Positions 14,804 to 23,859 are shown, counted from the stretch's first letter. The stretch: DNA of 27,949 nt from CAZKCI01 sp964551475 (GCA_964551475.1 CAZKCI010000111.1:1-27949); one strand, 5' to 3'. The notes: a model not told the origin generated them from the letters alone. Program-made: numbers and translations.

Positions 14804-16483
14804 CTATCGTTCCCCTCCCCCCGACCTCTTGAAGAAGAGCACCCCTTCCTTCTCGGCATCGAACTTCTTCACCGGGCCGAAATTCCTGAGCAGGATCTCC
14901 GGCCGGATCTGTTCGCCCAGATAATAGACATTGATGACGGCGGGCGGCGTGAAGAGGACCCCCCGCCCGGCGTAGTAGTTCAGGATTTCGAAGGTCACGT
15001 TTCTCAGCCCGAAGGAGACGATCCAGTCCGGCTCGCTCTCCTCGAAGAGGAGCGAAGGGCTCAAAGCGCGAACCCGGCCCAGGTCGAGTTTGGTCGTGCC
15101 GTCCAGCACCCCTCCGTAGCGGATTTTATCCCCGGTATAAAACTGCAGCGGGAAGGTCATGTTCGGGGGTATGACCACGATCACGTCGCCCTTCCGGCAG
15201 TTCTTCCGGATGAAAAGGATGGCTGCTTCGTAGGCCGTCGGGTAGTCGTCGTGGACCTCCCGCGCGTAGGAGACGAGATCGAAGCGGGGCGGGATGGGGA
15301 ACCAGGGGTTCAGCGTGAGCAGGTTGGTGAAGAGGAGAAGACCGACGAAGGCCGCGCCGACCACCCGGCATTTTCCCCAGAGAAAATGGGCCGCCAGGCC
15401 CATGAGCCCCGCGAAAAACGGCAGGAGCGAGATCAGATACCTCACGTCGGCGTCGCCTCCGGAAATGAACGGCTGGGGGGAAAAAACGCTGACCGCGGCG
15501 ACAAACAGGACGCAGAGGACAATCCATTCCCGCAGGAGCCTCTTCAGGCCGGCAGCGAACGCCCGGTCGAAATTGAGCCAGACGAGAAGCGGGAGAACCG
15601 CCCCGGGCAGGAAAGCGTAGGCGTTGATCTCCCGGAGGTTCCGGAGGAACAGCACTCCGCGTTCCGCGAGCCACTTTTCCCCGGCCGCGGGCAGGGGGGG
15701 GAAGATGACGCGGACATAAGCGATATAGGCGGCGGCGACGGCGAGGCAGAAGACGCCGGAGAGGAGGAGGGGGAGAAGGCGCCGGGCGCGCAGGTGAAAA
15801 ACCAGATGCACGCCCGCGAGGGCAACAGCGAAGCAGAGACAGGCGAGAGATTGGCTGAAGAAGAGGCCGAGAAATCCCGCGCCGGCCAGGGCCAGCCCGA
15901 CTCCCCTCCCCCGGTCGATATAGAGCCGGTAGCCTCCGTAGGCGACCAGGGGGAAGAGGATGGCCAGCGGAAAGTAACGGCACTGGCGGATGAAAAGAAG
16001 GAAGGAGGGAGAGAGGGCCAGCAGGGCGAGCGCGCAGACACGGAAAACAGGCGCATCCCCAGCCTGCCGCGCCAGCAGGAGGGCGAAGGCCGCCAGGGCA
16101 AGCAGGCCGGCGAGTACGAACGGCAGACGTCCGGCGAAGGTCGTCTCTCCGAGAAGCCGGAAGGAGGCGGCGCAGAGGTAGAACTGGAGGGGGGGGATGT
16201 AGCGGTTGATGAAATCGTCGTCCAGCTCGAACCCGTTCCGGTAGGCCATCAGGTTCCAGCCGTCCCAGGCGGTGAGCTTCCCGAAGCGGAGGAGGTTCCG
16301 GGCGAAGATCGCCGTCCCCGCCTCGTCGTCCCAAAAGCAGTTGTCGGGGAGCCCCTGGAAGGCGAGATAGGCGGACACGAGGATGGGCAGGAGAGCCCAC
16401 CAGGGACCGCGCCGCAGAGCGATCCGGCGGCGCGGCGGGGTCTCAGCGGGCGCGCTGTTCTCTTTTGATGACGAGCATTCCAT
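14804..16483 (-). CDS. GT39-like multi-pass membrane glycosyltransferase
   Basis: A 559-residue protein with many hydrophobic segments and the GT-C acidic pair in the first periplasmic loop (NCFWDDEAGTAIFARNLL, Asp52-Asp53-Glu54). This is the ArnT/PMT (GT39) layout, in which a polyprenyl-phosphate sugar is transferred to an acceptor on the outer face of the inner membrane. The last 150 residues form a soluble periplasmic domain (HDDYPTAYEAAILFIRKNCRKGDVIVVIPP). I chose ATG 16483, which overlaps the upstream DUF2079 gene by 41 bases. A further upstream ATG (16573) would add a non-hydrophobic leader read out of that neighbour. No ribosome site supports either start strongly, so the start is uncertain. 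Acceptor and sugar are unknown. Confidence 0.85.
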   Translation of the reverse strand: MECSSSKENSAPAETPPRRRIALRRGPWWALLPILVSAYLAFQGLPDNCFWDDEAGTAIFARNLLRFGKLTAWDGWNLMAYRNGFELDDDFINRYIPPLQFYLCAASFRLLGETTFAGRLPFVLAGLLALAAFALLLARQAGDAPVFRVCALALLALSPSFLLFIRQCRYFPLAILFPLVAYGGYRLYIDRGRGVGLALAGAGFLGLFFSQSLACLCFAVALAGVHLVFHLRARRLLPLLLSGVFCLAVAAAYIAYVRVIFPPLPAAGEKWLAERGVLFLRNLREINAYAFLPGAVLPLLVWLNFDRAFAAGLKRLLREWIVLCVLFVAAVSVFSPQPFISGGDADVRYLISLLPFFAGLMGLAAHFLWGKCRVVGAAFVGLLLFTNLLTLNPWFPIPPRFDLVSYAREVHDDYPTAYEAAILFIRKNCRKGDVIVVIPPNMTFPLQFYTGDKIRYGGVLDGTTKLDLGRVRALSPSLLFEESEPDWIVSFGLRNVTFEILNYYAGRGVLFTPPAVINVYYLGEQIRPEILLRNFGPVKKFDAEKEGVLFFKRSGGGER

Positions 16484-17879
16484 CGCGATCGAAAATAACA
16501 CCGTGTTCGGGTGACTGGAGCAGGCGCACGACCCACTCGCTGATCTGCCGGTTGCGCCCGTAATACAGCGCATTTACAGTAACATAATCGAAATCCAGAG
16601 CTGAACGCGGATGGCTTTGTTTCTGATAGAGGCCCAGAAATTTTTCCCAAGGGACGACCTCCAGCCTCTCCGCCAGGCGCAGGTAGAGATCGTCGCTGGC
16701 CAGGACCGATGCGTTCGGGGGGATGAGAGCGAGGGCCTCCTTCAGGGCTCGATGGTTGGGCCCGCGTTGCCAGTCGCGCGGTTGCAGAATCGATCCCAGG
16801 CCGGCCAGACAGGTACACAGGAGCGCCACGGCGAGGAGCAGCTCCGATCTCCCGCCCCATTTCTCTTCGGCCTTCCGGGCCAGCCGGGCAATTCCATAGA
16901 TCGAGCCCACGCAAAAAAACGACCCGACGACTATTCCATAATGCCATTTCAGCACGCTGAAGGCGGGCGGGCCGATCAGGTTGGCGAAGAAATCCGGAAG
17001 CGCAATGAGCGAAGGCAAACTCAAGCAGGGGGGGATGAATCCCAGGGGAGCGAGGAGGGCGAGCGCATACACGATCTTGTCGATCTTCTGCCAGAGCAAG
17101 GGGCGAAATATCGCCCAGGGCGTTTTCAGAAGAGTGCGGGCGATCTCCTGCTTCGACCCCCCCAGATAATCGAGATAGCGCAGCGAGGCCAGTTCGCCCC
17201 CCGGGCTGCAATAGGGGCCGAAAAATAAATAGTATCCGAGAAAAAAGGCCGTCGAGACCAGCAGGGGAAGAACGACCCAGGCCCAGCCCCTCCTCTGGAC
17301 GAGAGCGTACACTCCGAACATGAAAATCGCCCCGGCGACGGTTTCTTTCGCTCCCAGGGCGAGCAGGGCGAAGAGAACGAACGGCCAGGGCCGGCGGGTC
17401 TCAAAAAAATAGAAACTGAAAAGCAGGTGCGGCAGGATGAAGTGGTCCGGGTTGATCTGGTTGAAATGCTGGCTCAGGATGGTCGGATACACGAGCGGGA
17501 CCAGGGCGCAGACGAGGGCGGCGCTCCGATTCTTGAGCCGCCGGCGGGCGAGCAGATACGTCGGCCAGGCGGCGAGGCCGATCCCCAGCGTCTTGACGAA
17601 CAGGATGGTCCCGACATGCGGAACCAGGAGATAGAGCGGCGCCAGGAACGCGAGCAACGGGGAAAAATGATCTCCCAGATAGCTCCCGCCCAGCCAGGGG
17701 AGATAGAGCAGCCCGTAGCCATGGGCGGTCGTCCACACCGCCTGCACCATGGAACCGGAATCGGCGCTGACCGAGAGGAGAACGTAATTGCGGTAGAGGG
17801 ACAGGGGGAAGCAAACCGCCACATAGCCGGCGATGAGAGCGGCGAGGAGGACCCACTCGTTCTTCGGCGAAATTTTCAC
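16443..17879 (-). CDS. DUF2079 membrane protein
   Basis: A 478-residue multi-pass protein. It carries the DUF2079 hallmarks: an acidic first loop (SADSGSMVQAVWTTAHG, Asp40), then GGSYLGDHFSPLLAFLAPLYLLVP, and PTILSQHFNQINPDHFILPHLLFSFYFFE. DUF2079 proteins belong structurally to the GT-C superfamily but have no assigned reaction. The C-terminal part is a soluble domain (RALKEALALIPPNASVLASDDLYLRLAERLEVVPW). It overlaps the following GT39-like gene by 4 bases on its upstream side and is overlapped by the next gene downstream, so the three are likely one transcript. It is probably a transferase using a lipid-linked sugar, by analogy only. Confidence 0.85.
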   Translation of the reverse strand: MKISPKNEWVLLAALIAGYVAVCFPLSLYRNYVLLSVSADSGSMVQAVWTTAHGYGLLYLPWLGGSYLGDHFSPLLAFLAPLYLLVPHVGTILFVKTLGIGLAAWPTYLLARRRLKNRSAALVCALVPLVYPTILSQHFNQINPDHFILPHLLFSFYFFETRRPWPFVLFALLALGAKETVAGAIFMFGVYALVQRRGWAWVVLPLLVSTAFFLGYYLFFGPYCSPGGELASLRYLDYLGGSKQEIARTLLKTPWAIFRPLLWQKIDKIVYALALLAPLGFIPPCLSLPSLIALPDFFANLIGPPAFSVLKWHYGIVVGSFFCVGSIYGIARLARKAEEKWGGRSELLLAVALLCTCLAGLGSILQPRDWQRGPNHRALKEALALIPPNASVLASDDLYLRLAERLEVVPWEKFLGLYQKQSHPRSALDFDYVTVNALYYGRNRQISEWVVRLLQSPEHGVIFDRDGMLVIKREQRAR

Positions 17880-19657
17880 TTCCAGGTTTTCCGCGCCGCG
17901 CCGCCGGCGGTTTGCCGGAGGTCGCGAAGCGCCCGCCGGGCGAAGGGATGGCCGGGCTCGAGGGCCAGGACGGCCCGCAGTTCCTTCTCGGCGAGCGCGG
18001 GACGCCCGGTCTCCGCGTAATTATAAGCGAGGCGGAGGTAGGCGTCAATTCGGCCGGTGAGATCGTAGAGAAAGATCGTGTGGCCGATCGTCTCGACCGG
18101 GGAATAGTCCTTCAGCCAGGCGAAGAGATCGTGATCTTCGAAGGAGACCCCCTGGAGGCATTTTAAGCTGATCGCCAGATATTTCCTGTCCGGCGGTTTA
18201 TTGAACTCCCGGTAGCTGAGGGGCCCGTCCGAGAAAAGGTACTGATAGTCGATCCCGTAGTAGCGGGGATCGGCTTCGCCGAAGTAGGAGAGGATGACGC
18301 CGCCGATCCCCCGCCGGTCCAGCGCGATCCGCAAACGCTTCAGGTCCTGCCCCCAGTCGACGTTGGAGTCGCTCAGAAGGTTCACCGCGTTTTGCGGCCC
18401 GCCGGCAAACTCGCTCAGGTAGGCGAGTCCATGGGGGTAGACCCGGAGAGAGGAAGCGGCATACCAGAGCAGCAGGGGCAGGCCGAGAAGGACAAAGGCT
18501 TTCCGCCTCATCGCCGTGGCGCCCGCGGCGATGAGAACGAAGAGCGGCGCGTAGACAAACAGGATATGGCGGTTGCCGATGGCCAGGCGGGAGAGAGAGG
18601 CGGCCAGGAAATAGGCGAGAGGCGGGAAGAGAACGAAAACAAGATCCGGCCACTCCTTCGCCATCCGACGGCGGAGCGAAGCCCCCCCCAGGAGCAAAAG
18701 GAGAAAGAAGGCGGGAGGGGTTTTCAGAAAGAAGGTGGCCAGGAAGTAATAGCGCCAGCCGGTCCCGCTGTAGCGCCCGAGGAGGAAGGAGGGGCGCCAG
18801 CCCTGGTAATGGCCGAAGGTCTCCGCGATCCCCTTCCCGTAGAGGGGGAGATCCCGCCACCGGTAGACCGCGGCGACGACGAGGAAGGCCGCGGCCAGCC
18901 ACAGGAGATACTTTCCGGCATAGCTTCTCCAGCGATTCCTCTCCCCCCTCCCCCTCCGATCGGCGGCGGTAAAAACCGCCCCGGCGACGAACACCAGGGG
19001 GACGAGGGAAAGCGAGGCGTACTTGGTCGCGGCGGCGGCGCCGGCGGCCAGTCCCGAGAAGACGATCGGCGAGATCGTGCCGGCCTTGAGCCCTCTCCAG
19101 AAGAGGAAGAGGGAGAGGGTCATGAAGAAAGCCCCGCCCGCGTCGTTGGTGATCAGCCTTCCGTGGGCGAGCATCTCGGGCGAAAAGACGAAGAGGGCGA
19201 GCGCGATCAGTCCCGCCCCGTCGCCCCCCCAACGGCGCGCCCAGAAAAAGACGGTCAGGCCGAAGAGAGCGGAGAGGAGGATCATGGGGAGACGGCAGAC
19301 GATGAGGATCGGGTCCGCCCCCGGCCTGGTCCGGTAGAGCAGCTTCTGGCTCAGCCATTGGATGAAGCCGAGGTTTTCCTCCGGAGAAAGCCCCGGGGGT
19401 TCGACGCGGTCGAAAAACGGGTCGAGGCGGAGGAAGAGGAGCGGCAGGGCGGCGAGCGCGTTGCTGAAGGAGGGGTTGGCCGGGTCGTAGATCTGGGCGC
19501 GGGGCCACTTCAGCCAGGCGAATCCGGCGGCGAGGTGGACGCCCTCGTCGAAAGTGGCGGAGTCGTCGAGCGAGCTCCCCACCGCCAAGGCGATGTAGGC
19601 GGCGAGGAGGCCCGCCGCGGCGATGACTGTGATCGTCTTGCGTTTTCCGGGTTCCAT
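17876..19657 (-). CDS. GT39/PMT-like membrane glycosyltransferase with TPR-like tail
   Basis: A 593-residue multi-pass protein. The first extracytoplasmic loop has SLDDSATFDEGVHLAAGFAWLKW, with the Asp37-Glu38 pair typical of GT39. RLPMILLSALFGLTVFFWARRWGGDGAGLIALALFVFSPEMLAHGRLITND matches the conserved transmembrane and loop region of dolichyl-phosphate-mannose protein mannosyltransferase-like proteins. The C-terminus (about 500-593) is soluble. It ends in a TPR-like helix pair (AYLRLAYNYAETGRPALAEKELRAVLALEPGHPFARRALRDL). The product is likely an O-linked or lipid-linked sugar modification at the cell surface. The start MEPGKRKTITV follows a spacer of 36 bases from the preceding gene. Confidence 0.87.
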   Translation of the reverse strand: MEPGKRKTITVIAAAGLLAAYIALAVGSSLDDSATFDEGVHLAAGFAWLKWPRAQIYDPANPSFSNALAALPLLFLRLDPFFDRVEPPGLSPEENLGFIQWLSQKLLYRTRPGADPILIVCRLPMILLSALFGLTVFFWARRWGGDGAGLIALALFVFSPEMLAHGRLITNDAGGAFFMTLSLFLFWRGLKAGTISPIVFSGLAAGAAAATKYASLSLVPLVFVAGAVFTAADRRGRGERNRWRSYAGKYLLWLAAAFLVVAAVYRWRDLPLYGKGIAETFGHYQGWRPSFLLGRYSGTGWRYYFLATFFLKTPPAFFLLLLLGGASLRRRMAKEWPDLVFVLFPPLAYFLAASLSRLAIGNRHILFVYAPLFVLIAAGATAMRRKAFVLLGLPLLLWYAASSLRVYPHGLAYLSEFAGGPQNAVNLLSDSNVDWGQDLKRLRIALDRRGIGGVILSYFGEADPRYYGIDYQYLFSDGPLSYREFNKPPDRKYLAISLKCLQGVSFEDHDLFAWLKDYSPVETIGHTIFLYDLTGRIDAYLRLAYNYAETGRPALAEKELRAVLALEPGHPFARRALRDLRQTAGGAARKTWK

Positions 19658-19693
19658 CTCGTGCCCGTGAATAGCCTGTAGCGGCGGCGGCTA

Positions 19694-21244
19694 TTACCGG
19701 CCCGACAGGCAGATGCTGATCGGCCCGACCCGGCGCCCCACCGTCTCTCCGCGATAGGTCGAGCACTTCCGCCCCGGGAAAAGCAGCGTGTCGATCAGGC
19801 GGGCGCGCACCGCCGGGTCGGGCCGGCAGTCGTCGCGCCTCAGATCGAGCAGATAGCGGATGCCGATCCCCTCATCCCGCAGCAGGCTCGCGTCGACCTC
19901 CGCCACCCGCTCTTCGATCAGGGCCCGAACGGCTCTCTCCTGAACGCGATAGGTCAGCCCGTAGTCCCCCCCCGTCCCCTCCGCTGTCCCGACGCGGACA
20001 ATGAAGGCCTTCCAGACGCTGACTCCCGTAAAGACTACCAGCATCCCGAGAATCGCCGCACCGGAAACGAGCGCCACTCCGGCGAATCTTCCGTTTCCTT
20101 TCCCGCCGGCCGACAAACCGCGCTTTGCCAGCGCCGAAGATATGGTCTCCATCCCGGATCCGGCCAGGAAGAGAACGGCGGGAAAGGAGACGAGAAAATA
20201 ATGGGGAGGCGCTTCGATGCCGCGGATGAAATACAGGACGGGCGGCGCGAGAACGAACAGAACAAGCCAGGGGACAAAACCGGCCAGGACCGGCGCCGCT
20301 TTCCTCCGGAAAAAAGCGAAGGTACCGGCCGCCGCCAGGGCCAGGATCAGGAACGGGGCGACGGAGGCGGCGGCGGAGATCCCGGGCGAGCCCTCTCCGA
20401 GCGGCGTCCGGGAGAGGGGCGAGAGGGCCGAGGTGAAGGGATAGCCGAAGCCTCCGGAGAAAGCGGTGGCGGCGAAACCCCGGAGGATTTTCCCGAGGTT
20501 TTCCATGGCCGCCGGGCCGCCGAACCAGGGGCCGGAGAAGGAGCGGAAGAGATCAGCCCCTCCCGTTCGCTGAAGATAGAGAGCGTAAGGGACAAGGATG
20601 GCTGCTCCCAGAACGATCCCCCCGCCGGCGAAAAGGCAGTTCAGCCTCCGCCGCGCCGCCGAGACCAACAGCCAGAGCGCCAAAAAAGGGAGAACGCAAT
20701 AGCCGGAGTAATGGATCTGCCAGATCAGGCTGGCGAGGATCCCCGCCCAGACGGCCGCACGGCTTTTGTTAACCCTCTCGCAGCGGGCGACGACGAGGAG
20801 AAGGAGCAGGACGAAAAACGGCAGCAGGCTCTGCGCCCAGATCTTGCGGGAATAGAGTATGTGCCAGGGGTGAGCGGCGAGTAAGGCGGCCGCCCAGAAG
20901 CCGGCCGCGGGCGCTCCGAGCTCCCGGCCGATCAAGAAAAGGAGGAGGACCGCGGCGACGCCGAAAGCGGCGACCCAGTAAGCGTACGGGAGGGGCGAAG
21001 CCGTGAAGGCGGCGACCGGAAGGAGGAGATAGACGAATCCGGGCGGGTTGCGGATCCCCGCCCCGCTCATCATCCCCGCCATCCCCTCCCGGGACAGGCC
21101 GTCCCGGAGCGCCCCGCGGGCGAGGACGATCCCCGCCACTTCGTCATTCTTAAACTCCATCAGGTCCAGAAAGGAGAGGCGGAGAATGGCGGCGAGGAAA
21201 ACGATGGCGGCGAGGAGAAGAAGGGGCCGGGAGCGTGTCATCAT
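19694..21244 (-). CDS. GT39-like membrane glycosyltransferase
   Basis: A 516-residue multi-pass protein. The acidic pair is in LDLMEFKNDEVAGIVLARG (Asp34-Glu35). It is followed by PPGFVYLLLPVAAF and AAALLAAHPWHILYSRKIWAQSLLPFF, which are classic GT39/ArnT-family landmarks. Some ten further hydrophobic segments follow, then a C-terminal soluble part with four Cys residues. The upstream in-frame ATG (21313) would add 23 residues encoded next to a long hairpin, so I use 21244. There a GGGAG site lies 10 bases before the ATG and the protein starts directly at the first membrane segment. It is the first gene of the GT-C series. Confidence 0.85.
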   Translation of the reverse strand: MMTRSRPLLLLAAIVFLAAILRLSFLDLMEFKNDEVAGIVLARGALRDGLSREGMAGMMSGAGIRNPPGFVYLLLPVAAFTASPLPYAYWVAAFGVAAVLLLFLIGRELGAPAAGFWAAALLAAHPWHILYSRKIWAQSLLPFFVLLLLLVVARCERVNKSRAAVWAGILASLIWQIHYSGYCVLPFLALWLLVSAARRRLNCLFAGGGIVLGAAILVPYALYLQRTGGADLFRSFSGPWFGGPAAMENLGKILRGFAATAFSGGFGYPFTSALSPLSRTPLGEGSPGISAAASVAPFLILALAAAGTFAFFRRKAAPVLAGFVPWLVLFVLAPPVLYFIRGIEAPPHYFLVSFPAVLFLAGSGMETISSALAKRGLSAGGKGNGRFAGVALVSGAAILGMLVVFTGVSVWKAFIVRVGTAEGTGGDYGLTYRVQERAVRALIEERVAEVDASLLRDEGIGIRYLLDLRRDDCRPDPAVRARLIDTLLFPGRKCSTYRGETVGRRVGPISICLSGR

Positions 21245-21295
21245 GTCAGGCTTTCTCCCTAGCGTCACCCCGGCTAAAAAAACCGGCTCGAAAGC

Positions 21296-21381
21296 TTGAA
21301 CAGACGATTGCATGGGATGGGATAGGATGGGCTTGTCGGGCCGTCAGTATCCTATCCAATCCTATTCAATCGTCTGTTGAA
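21296..21381. repeat. 33-bp near-perfect inverted repeat (hairpin)
   Basis: The left arm 21296-21328 and right arm 21349-21381 match inversely at 29 of 33 positions around a 20-base loop. The outer part (CAGACGATTG / CAATCGTCTG) is unique, while the inner part consists of GGATNGGATAGGAT words. It sits between the 99-residue orphan and the first GT39-like gene, about 50 bases upstream of the latter's start. Confidence 0.9.
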
Positions 21382-21411
21382 TTCTACCGAGTCCGCCGGG
21401 CGGGGCGATCG

Positions 21412-21711
21412 CTATTTTCGGGAGTAGACCTTGACCGGATCCTTCATCTCCTCCCACTTGAAACTGTAGAAGGCATGCTCGCCGCTGTAGTCGAGGACCC
21501 TCAGGTCATCCTTTTCCTTTAATTCCTGGCAGACCGAGACGAAACGGGCGCCGTACCGATGGCGGCAGGTTTCCACCGGCACCTCGAAGGCGGCGTATTT
21601 GTCGATCCCCTTGTCCTTGAGCTTGGCGATCAGGCCGGGAGCGTCAAAAGCGGGGAAGCTGGTGAGAATCAGGATCGGGCCGCTGCCGGTGAATAACAGG
21701 CCTGCCTTCAT
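21412..21711 (-). CDS. Small conserved-looking cytoplasmic protein, function unknown
   Basis: A 99-residue protein with no signal peptide. It opens with MKAGLLFTGSGPILILTSFP, a strand-turn-strand pattern, then PGLIAKLKDKGIDKYAAFEVPVETCRHRYG and DDLRVLDYSGEHAFYSFKWEEM. I recall small proteins of this appearance in Deltaproteobacteria annotated only as cytosolic proteins. I cannot give a family name. A strong GGAGG site lies 8 bases before the ATG, supporting expression. It lies between yggS and a long hairpin and seems to be its own unit. Confidence 0.75.
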   Translation of the reverse strand: MKAGLLFTGSGPILILTSFPAFDAPGLIAKLKDKGIDKYAAFEVPVETCRHRYGARFVSVCQELKEKDDLRVLDYSGEHAFYSFKWEEMKDPVKVYSRK

Positions 21712-21816
21712 GAAAAATTCCTCCGGAATGTTGGTTTTGCTCCGCGATCGAAATTGTGTGGGGGGATGATATCACATTTGCCAGTGCGTCGTCTTACGAA
21801 TAACTATCATAAGCAT

Positions 21817-21828
21817 GTCATTGCGAGC
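21817..21828. repeat. Truncated copy of the CATTGCGAGC palindromic element
   Basis: GTCATTGCGAGC abuts the stop codon of yggS (21829-21831) directly. It equals the end of the larger element at 23894-23973, but no second arm follows here. Confidence 0.55.
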
Positions 21829-22491
21829 CTAATCCCGACGCCTCTCCCCGAAAATGAGGGTTCCCACCCGGATCATGTTCGATCCCTCCTGGATCGCCAC
21901 CCGGTAGGAGTTGGTCATGCCCATGGAGAGGGTTCTCATCTCCGCGTTGGGAATCGGGATCCCCTTGAGCTTTTCGAACAGCTTCCTGGTCTCGACGAAA
22001 TAGGGTCGGGCAAGCTCCGGGTCCCCCTCGAAAGGCCCCATGGTCATCAGCCCCCGCACCGAGACATGGGCCAGGGCGGCGATCTCGCGGATCAGGGATT
22101 CGGCCGCCTCCGGCATCACGCCGGACTTCTGCTCCTCCCGCCCGCTGTTGACCTCGATCAGGATCGGCATGGTCTTGCCGATCATCGCGCAGCGCTTGTC
22201 GATTTCCCGGGCGAGGTGGATGGAGTCGACGGTCTGGATCAGGTCGAAGATTCCCACCGCTTTTTTCGCCTTGTTGGTCTGCAGATGGCCGATCAGGTGC
22301 CAGCGGACGCGCTCCAGGAGCGCGTCACGGGCCGCCTGGGCCTCCTGGACATAGTTCTCCCCGACCAGGTTGATCCCCGCCCCCGCCGCCTCCAGGATCT
22401 CCTCCGGCGCGCGGGTCTTGGCCGCCGCCACCACCTCCACCCCGGCGGGGATTTCGGAGAGAAGCTTATGGACGTTATCCGCGATGCTCAT
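21829..22491 (-). CDS. yggS: YggS/PLPBP-family PLP homeostasis protein
   Basis: A 220-residue PLP-binding TIM-barrel protein. Landmarks are VVAAAKTR (PLP Lys25), GENYVQEAQ, WHLIGHLQTNKAKK, IQTVDSIHLA, ILIEVNSGREEQKSG, GLMTMGPFEGDPE, and LSMGMTNSYRVAIQEGSNMIRVGTLIFGER. It carries PLP without known catalysis and buffers PLP and amino-acid pools. The MTNSYRVAIQEGSN version, rather than the commoner SxDxxxAI, resembles homologues from archaea and thermophiles. The stop codon is flanked by a fragment of a palindromic element. It is divergent from the repeat-protein gene at 22608. Confidence 0.96.
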   Translation of the reverse strand: MSIADNVHKLLSEIPAGVEVVAAAKTRAPEEILEAAGAGINLVGENYVQEAQAARDALLERVRWHLIGHLQTNKAKKAVGIFDLIQTVDSIHLAREIDKRCAMIGKTMPILIEVNSGREEQKSGVMPEAAESLIREIAALAHVSVRGLMTMGPFEGDPELARPYFVETRKLFEKLKGIPIPNAEMRTLSMGMTNSYRVAIQEGSNMIRVGTLIFGERRRD

Positions 22492-22607
22492 ATGCTCGCC
22501 CTCATGGTTGAGGAGCTAGTGTAGCACGGTGATTATTCGCCCTTGCAGCACTATTTGTGCTAACCTATCGGTGTGCCTTCCAAATCCACCACCGCTGGAG
22601 AAATGCC

Positions 22608-23504
22608 ATGTCCGGAAATACCCTTCGCGCGGCAAGAATCGTCCTGACCTGCTTCAGTGCGGCCATCGTATCGGTTCAGTCTATCCAGGCCAGCGGACAG
22701 GCATTGAGCGCGCTGGACAAGACATTCTGGGTGCTTGAAAGCGCCTCTCCATCCTTCAACCAGTTTCTGCTCGACTCCGGAGACTACAACGGCGACGCGA
22801 TTTCGGAGGTCGGCGTCTTTCGCTCCTCCTACGGCCTTTGGTCGGTCCGGAACCTGACCCGCGCCTACTTCGGCTCCGCCTCCGACTTCCCCGTCTGCGG
22901 CGACTACGACGGCGACGGCAGCACCGACCTCGCCCTCTTCCGCTCCTCCTATGGTTTCTGGGTGGTGCCCAACATCACCCGCCTCTATTTCGGTTCCTCC
23001 GGGGACGCGCCGGCGCCGGGAGACTACAACGGCGACGGCACCGCCGAGCAGGCGATCTTCCGCTCCTCCTCCGGTCTCTGGTCCATCCAGGACCTGACCC
23101 GCTTCTACCTCGGCGGAAGCTCCGATACCGCCGTCCCCGGCTATTACGGCCCTGGCGTCGCTAAGTCGGCCGGAGTCTTCCGCCCCTCCTCCGGGCTCTG
23201 GGTGATCCGCGACCTGACCCGTACCTTCTTCGGTGGGTCCGGCGACACGCCGGTCGGAGCCGACTTCAGCGGCGACGGCCTGACCGACTTCGGGATCTAC
23301 CGCTCCTACTACGGCCTCTGGTCCGTCCGGAACGTCACCCGGGTTTATTTCGGCGGAAGTTCCGACCAGACCGTCCCGGCCGACTATAACGGCGCCGGAG
23401 GCGCGGAGATCGCCACCTTCCGTCCCTCGGCCGGCCTCTGGGCGGTCCGCGACCTGACCCGGATCTACTTCGGCGGCTTGAGCGATACTCCGATCACCAA
23501 GTAG
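22608..23504 (+). CDS. Secreted protein of six 40-residue VCBS/FG-GAP-like repeats
   Basis: A 298-residue protein. A signal peptide (about residues 1-30, ending near SIQASG) precedes a 30-residue linker and six tandem 40-residue repeats. Each repeat runs DYxGDGxxDxxxFRSSxGLWSVRNLTRxYFGGSSDxPVPG. The DxDGDG segment is a calcium-binding loop of the VCBS/FG-GAP type. Loops 1 and 4 are degenerate. Six repeats of this sort suggest a small beta-propeller or solenoid outside the inner membrane. Function is unknown. I start at 22608, where GGAG lies 7 bases upstream. An in-frame ATG at 22557 would put a charged leader before the signal peptide. Repeats are also alike in DNA, pointing to recent duplication. 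Confidence 0.85.
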   Translation: MSGNTLRAARIVLTCFSAAIVSVQSIQASGQALSALDKTFWVLESASPSFNQFLLDSGDYNGDAISEVGVFRSSYGLWSVRNLTRAYFGSASDFPVCGDYDGDGSTDLALFRSSYGFWVVPNITRLYFGSSGDAPAPGDYNGDGTAEQAIFRSSSGLWSIQDLTRFYLGGSSDTAVPGYYGPGVAKSAGVFRPSSGLWVIRDLTRTFFGGSGDTPVGADFSGDGLTDFGIYRSYYGLWSVRNVTRVYFGGSSDQTVPADYNGAGGAEIATFRPSAGLWAVRDLTRIYFGGLSDTPITK

Positions 23505-23529
23505 CGAATACCCGGAGAATATATCGTCC

Positions 23530-23859
23530 ATGAAATACTCCCGATTCGCGGGCGTCCTGGCGGCGATCCTCCTCCTCCACGGCTGCGCCACCGCTCAGCA
23601 TCGGCGGCAGGACTACGTCGACGAACGCCCCGCCATCAGCGCGGAGATCAAGACCGCCATCCTGGAGGGGAAAATCCTCCCGGGCATGACCGCCGACGAC
23701 GTCCTCGCCTCCTGGGGCGAGCCGGAGCGAAAAACCGTCACCTATGCCCGGGCCGGCATCACCGAGCTCTGGACCTACCTGACGCCGATCGGCCAGTTCA
23801 CCTCCGGCGTGGTCATACTGACCGTCACCAATGGCCTTCTGACGGGGCTGACGAACTAG
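23530..23859 (+). CDS. Small BamE/SmpA-like lipoprotein
   Basis: A 109-residue lipoprotein. The signal peptide ends in the lipobox LLHGC with Cys19 as the lipidated residue. The mature part contains ILEGKILPGMTADDVLASWGEPERK, the G-M-T/S-x-x-x-V-x-x-x-x-G-x-P pattern of the SmpA/OmlA (BamE-like) fold, then ELWTYL strands and a hydrophobic C-terminus. Real BamE helps assemble outer-membrane barrels. This one is short and only fold-level similarity can be claimed. It follows the first repeat protein by 25 bases with a weak GGAG. Its TAG stop overlaps the edge of a MITE-like element. Confidence 0.82.
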   Translation: MKYSRFAGVLAAILLLHGCATAQHRRQDYVDERPAISAEIKTAILEGKILPGMTADDVLASWGEPERKTVTYARAGITELWTYLTPIGQFTSGVVILTVTNGLLTGLTN

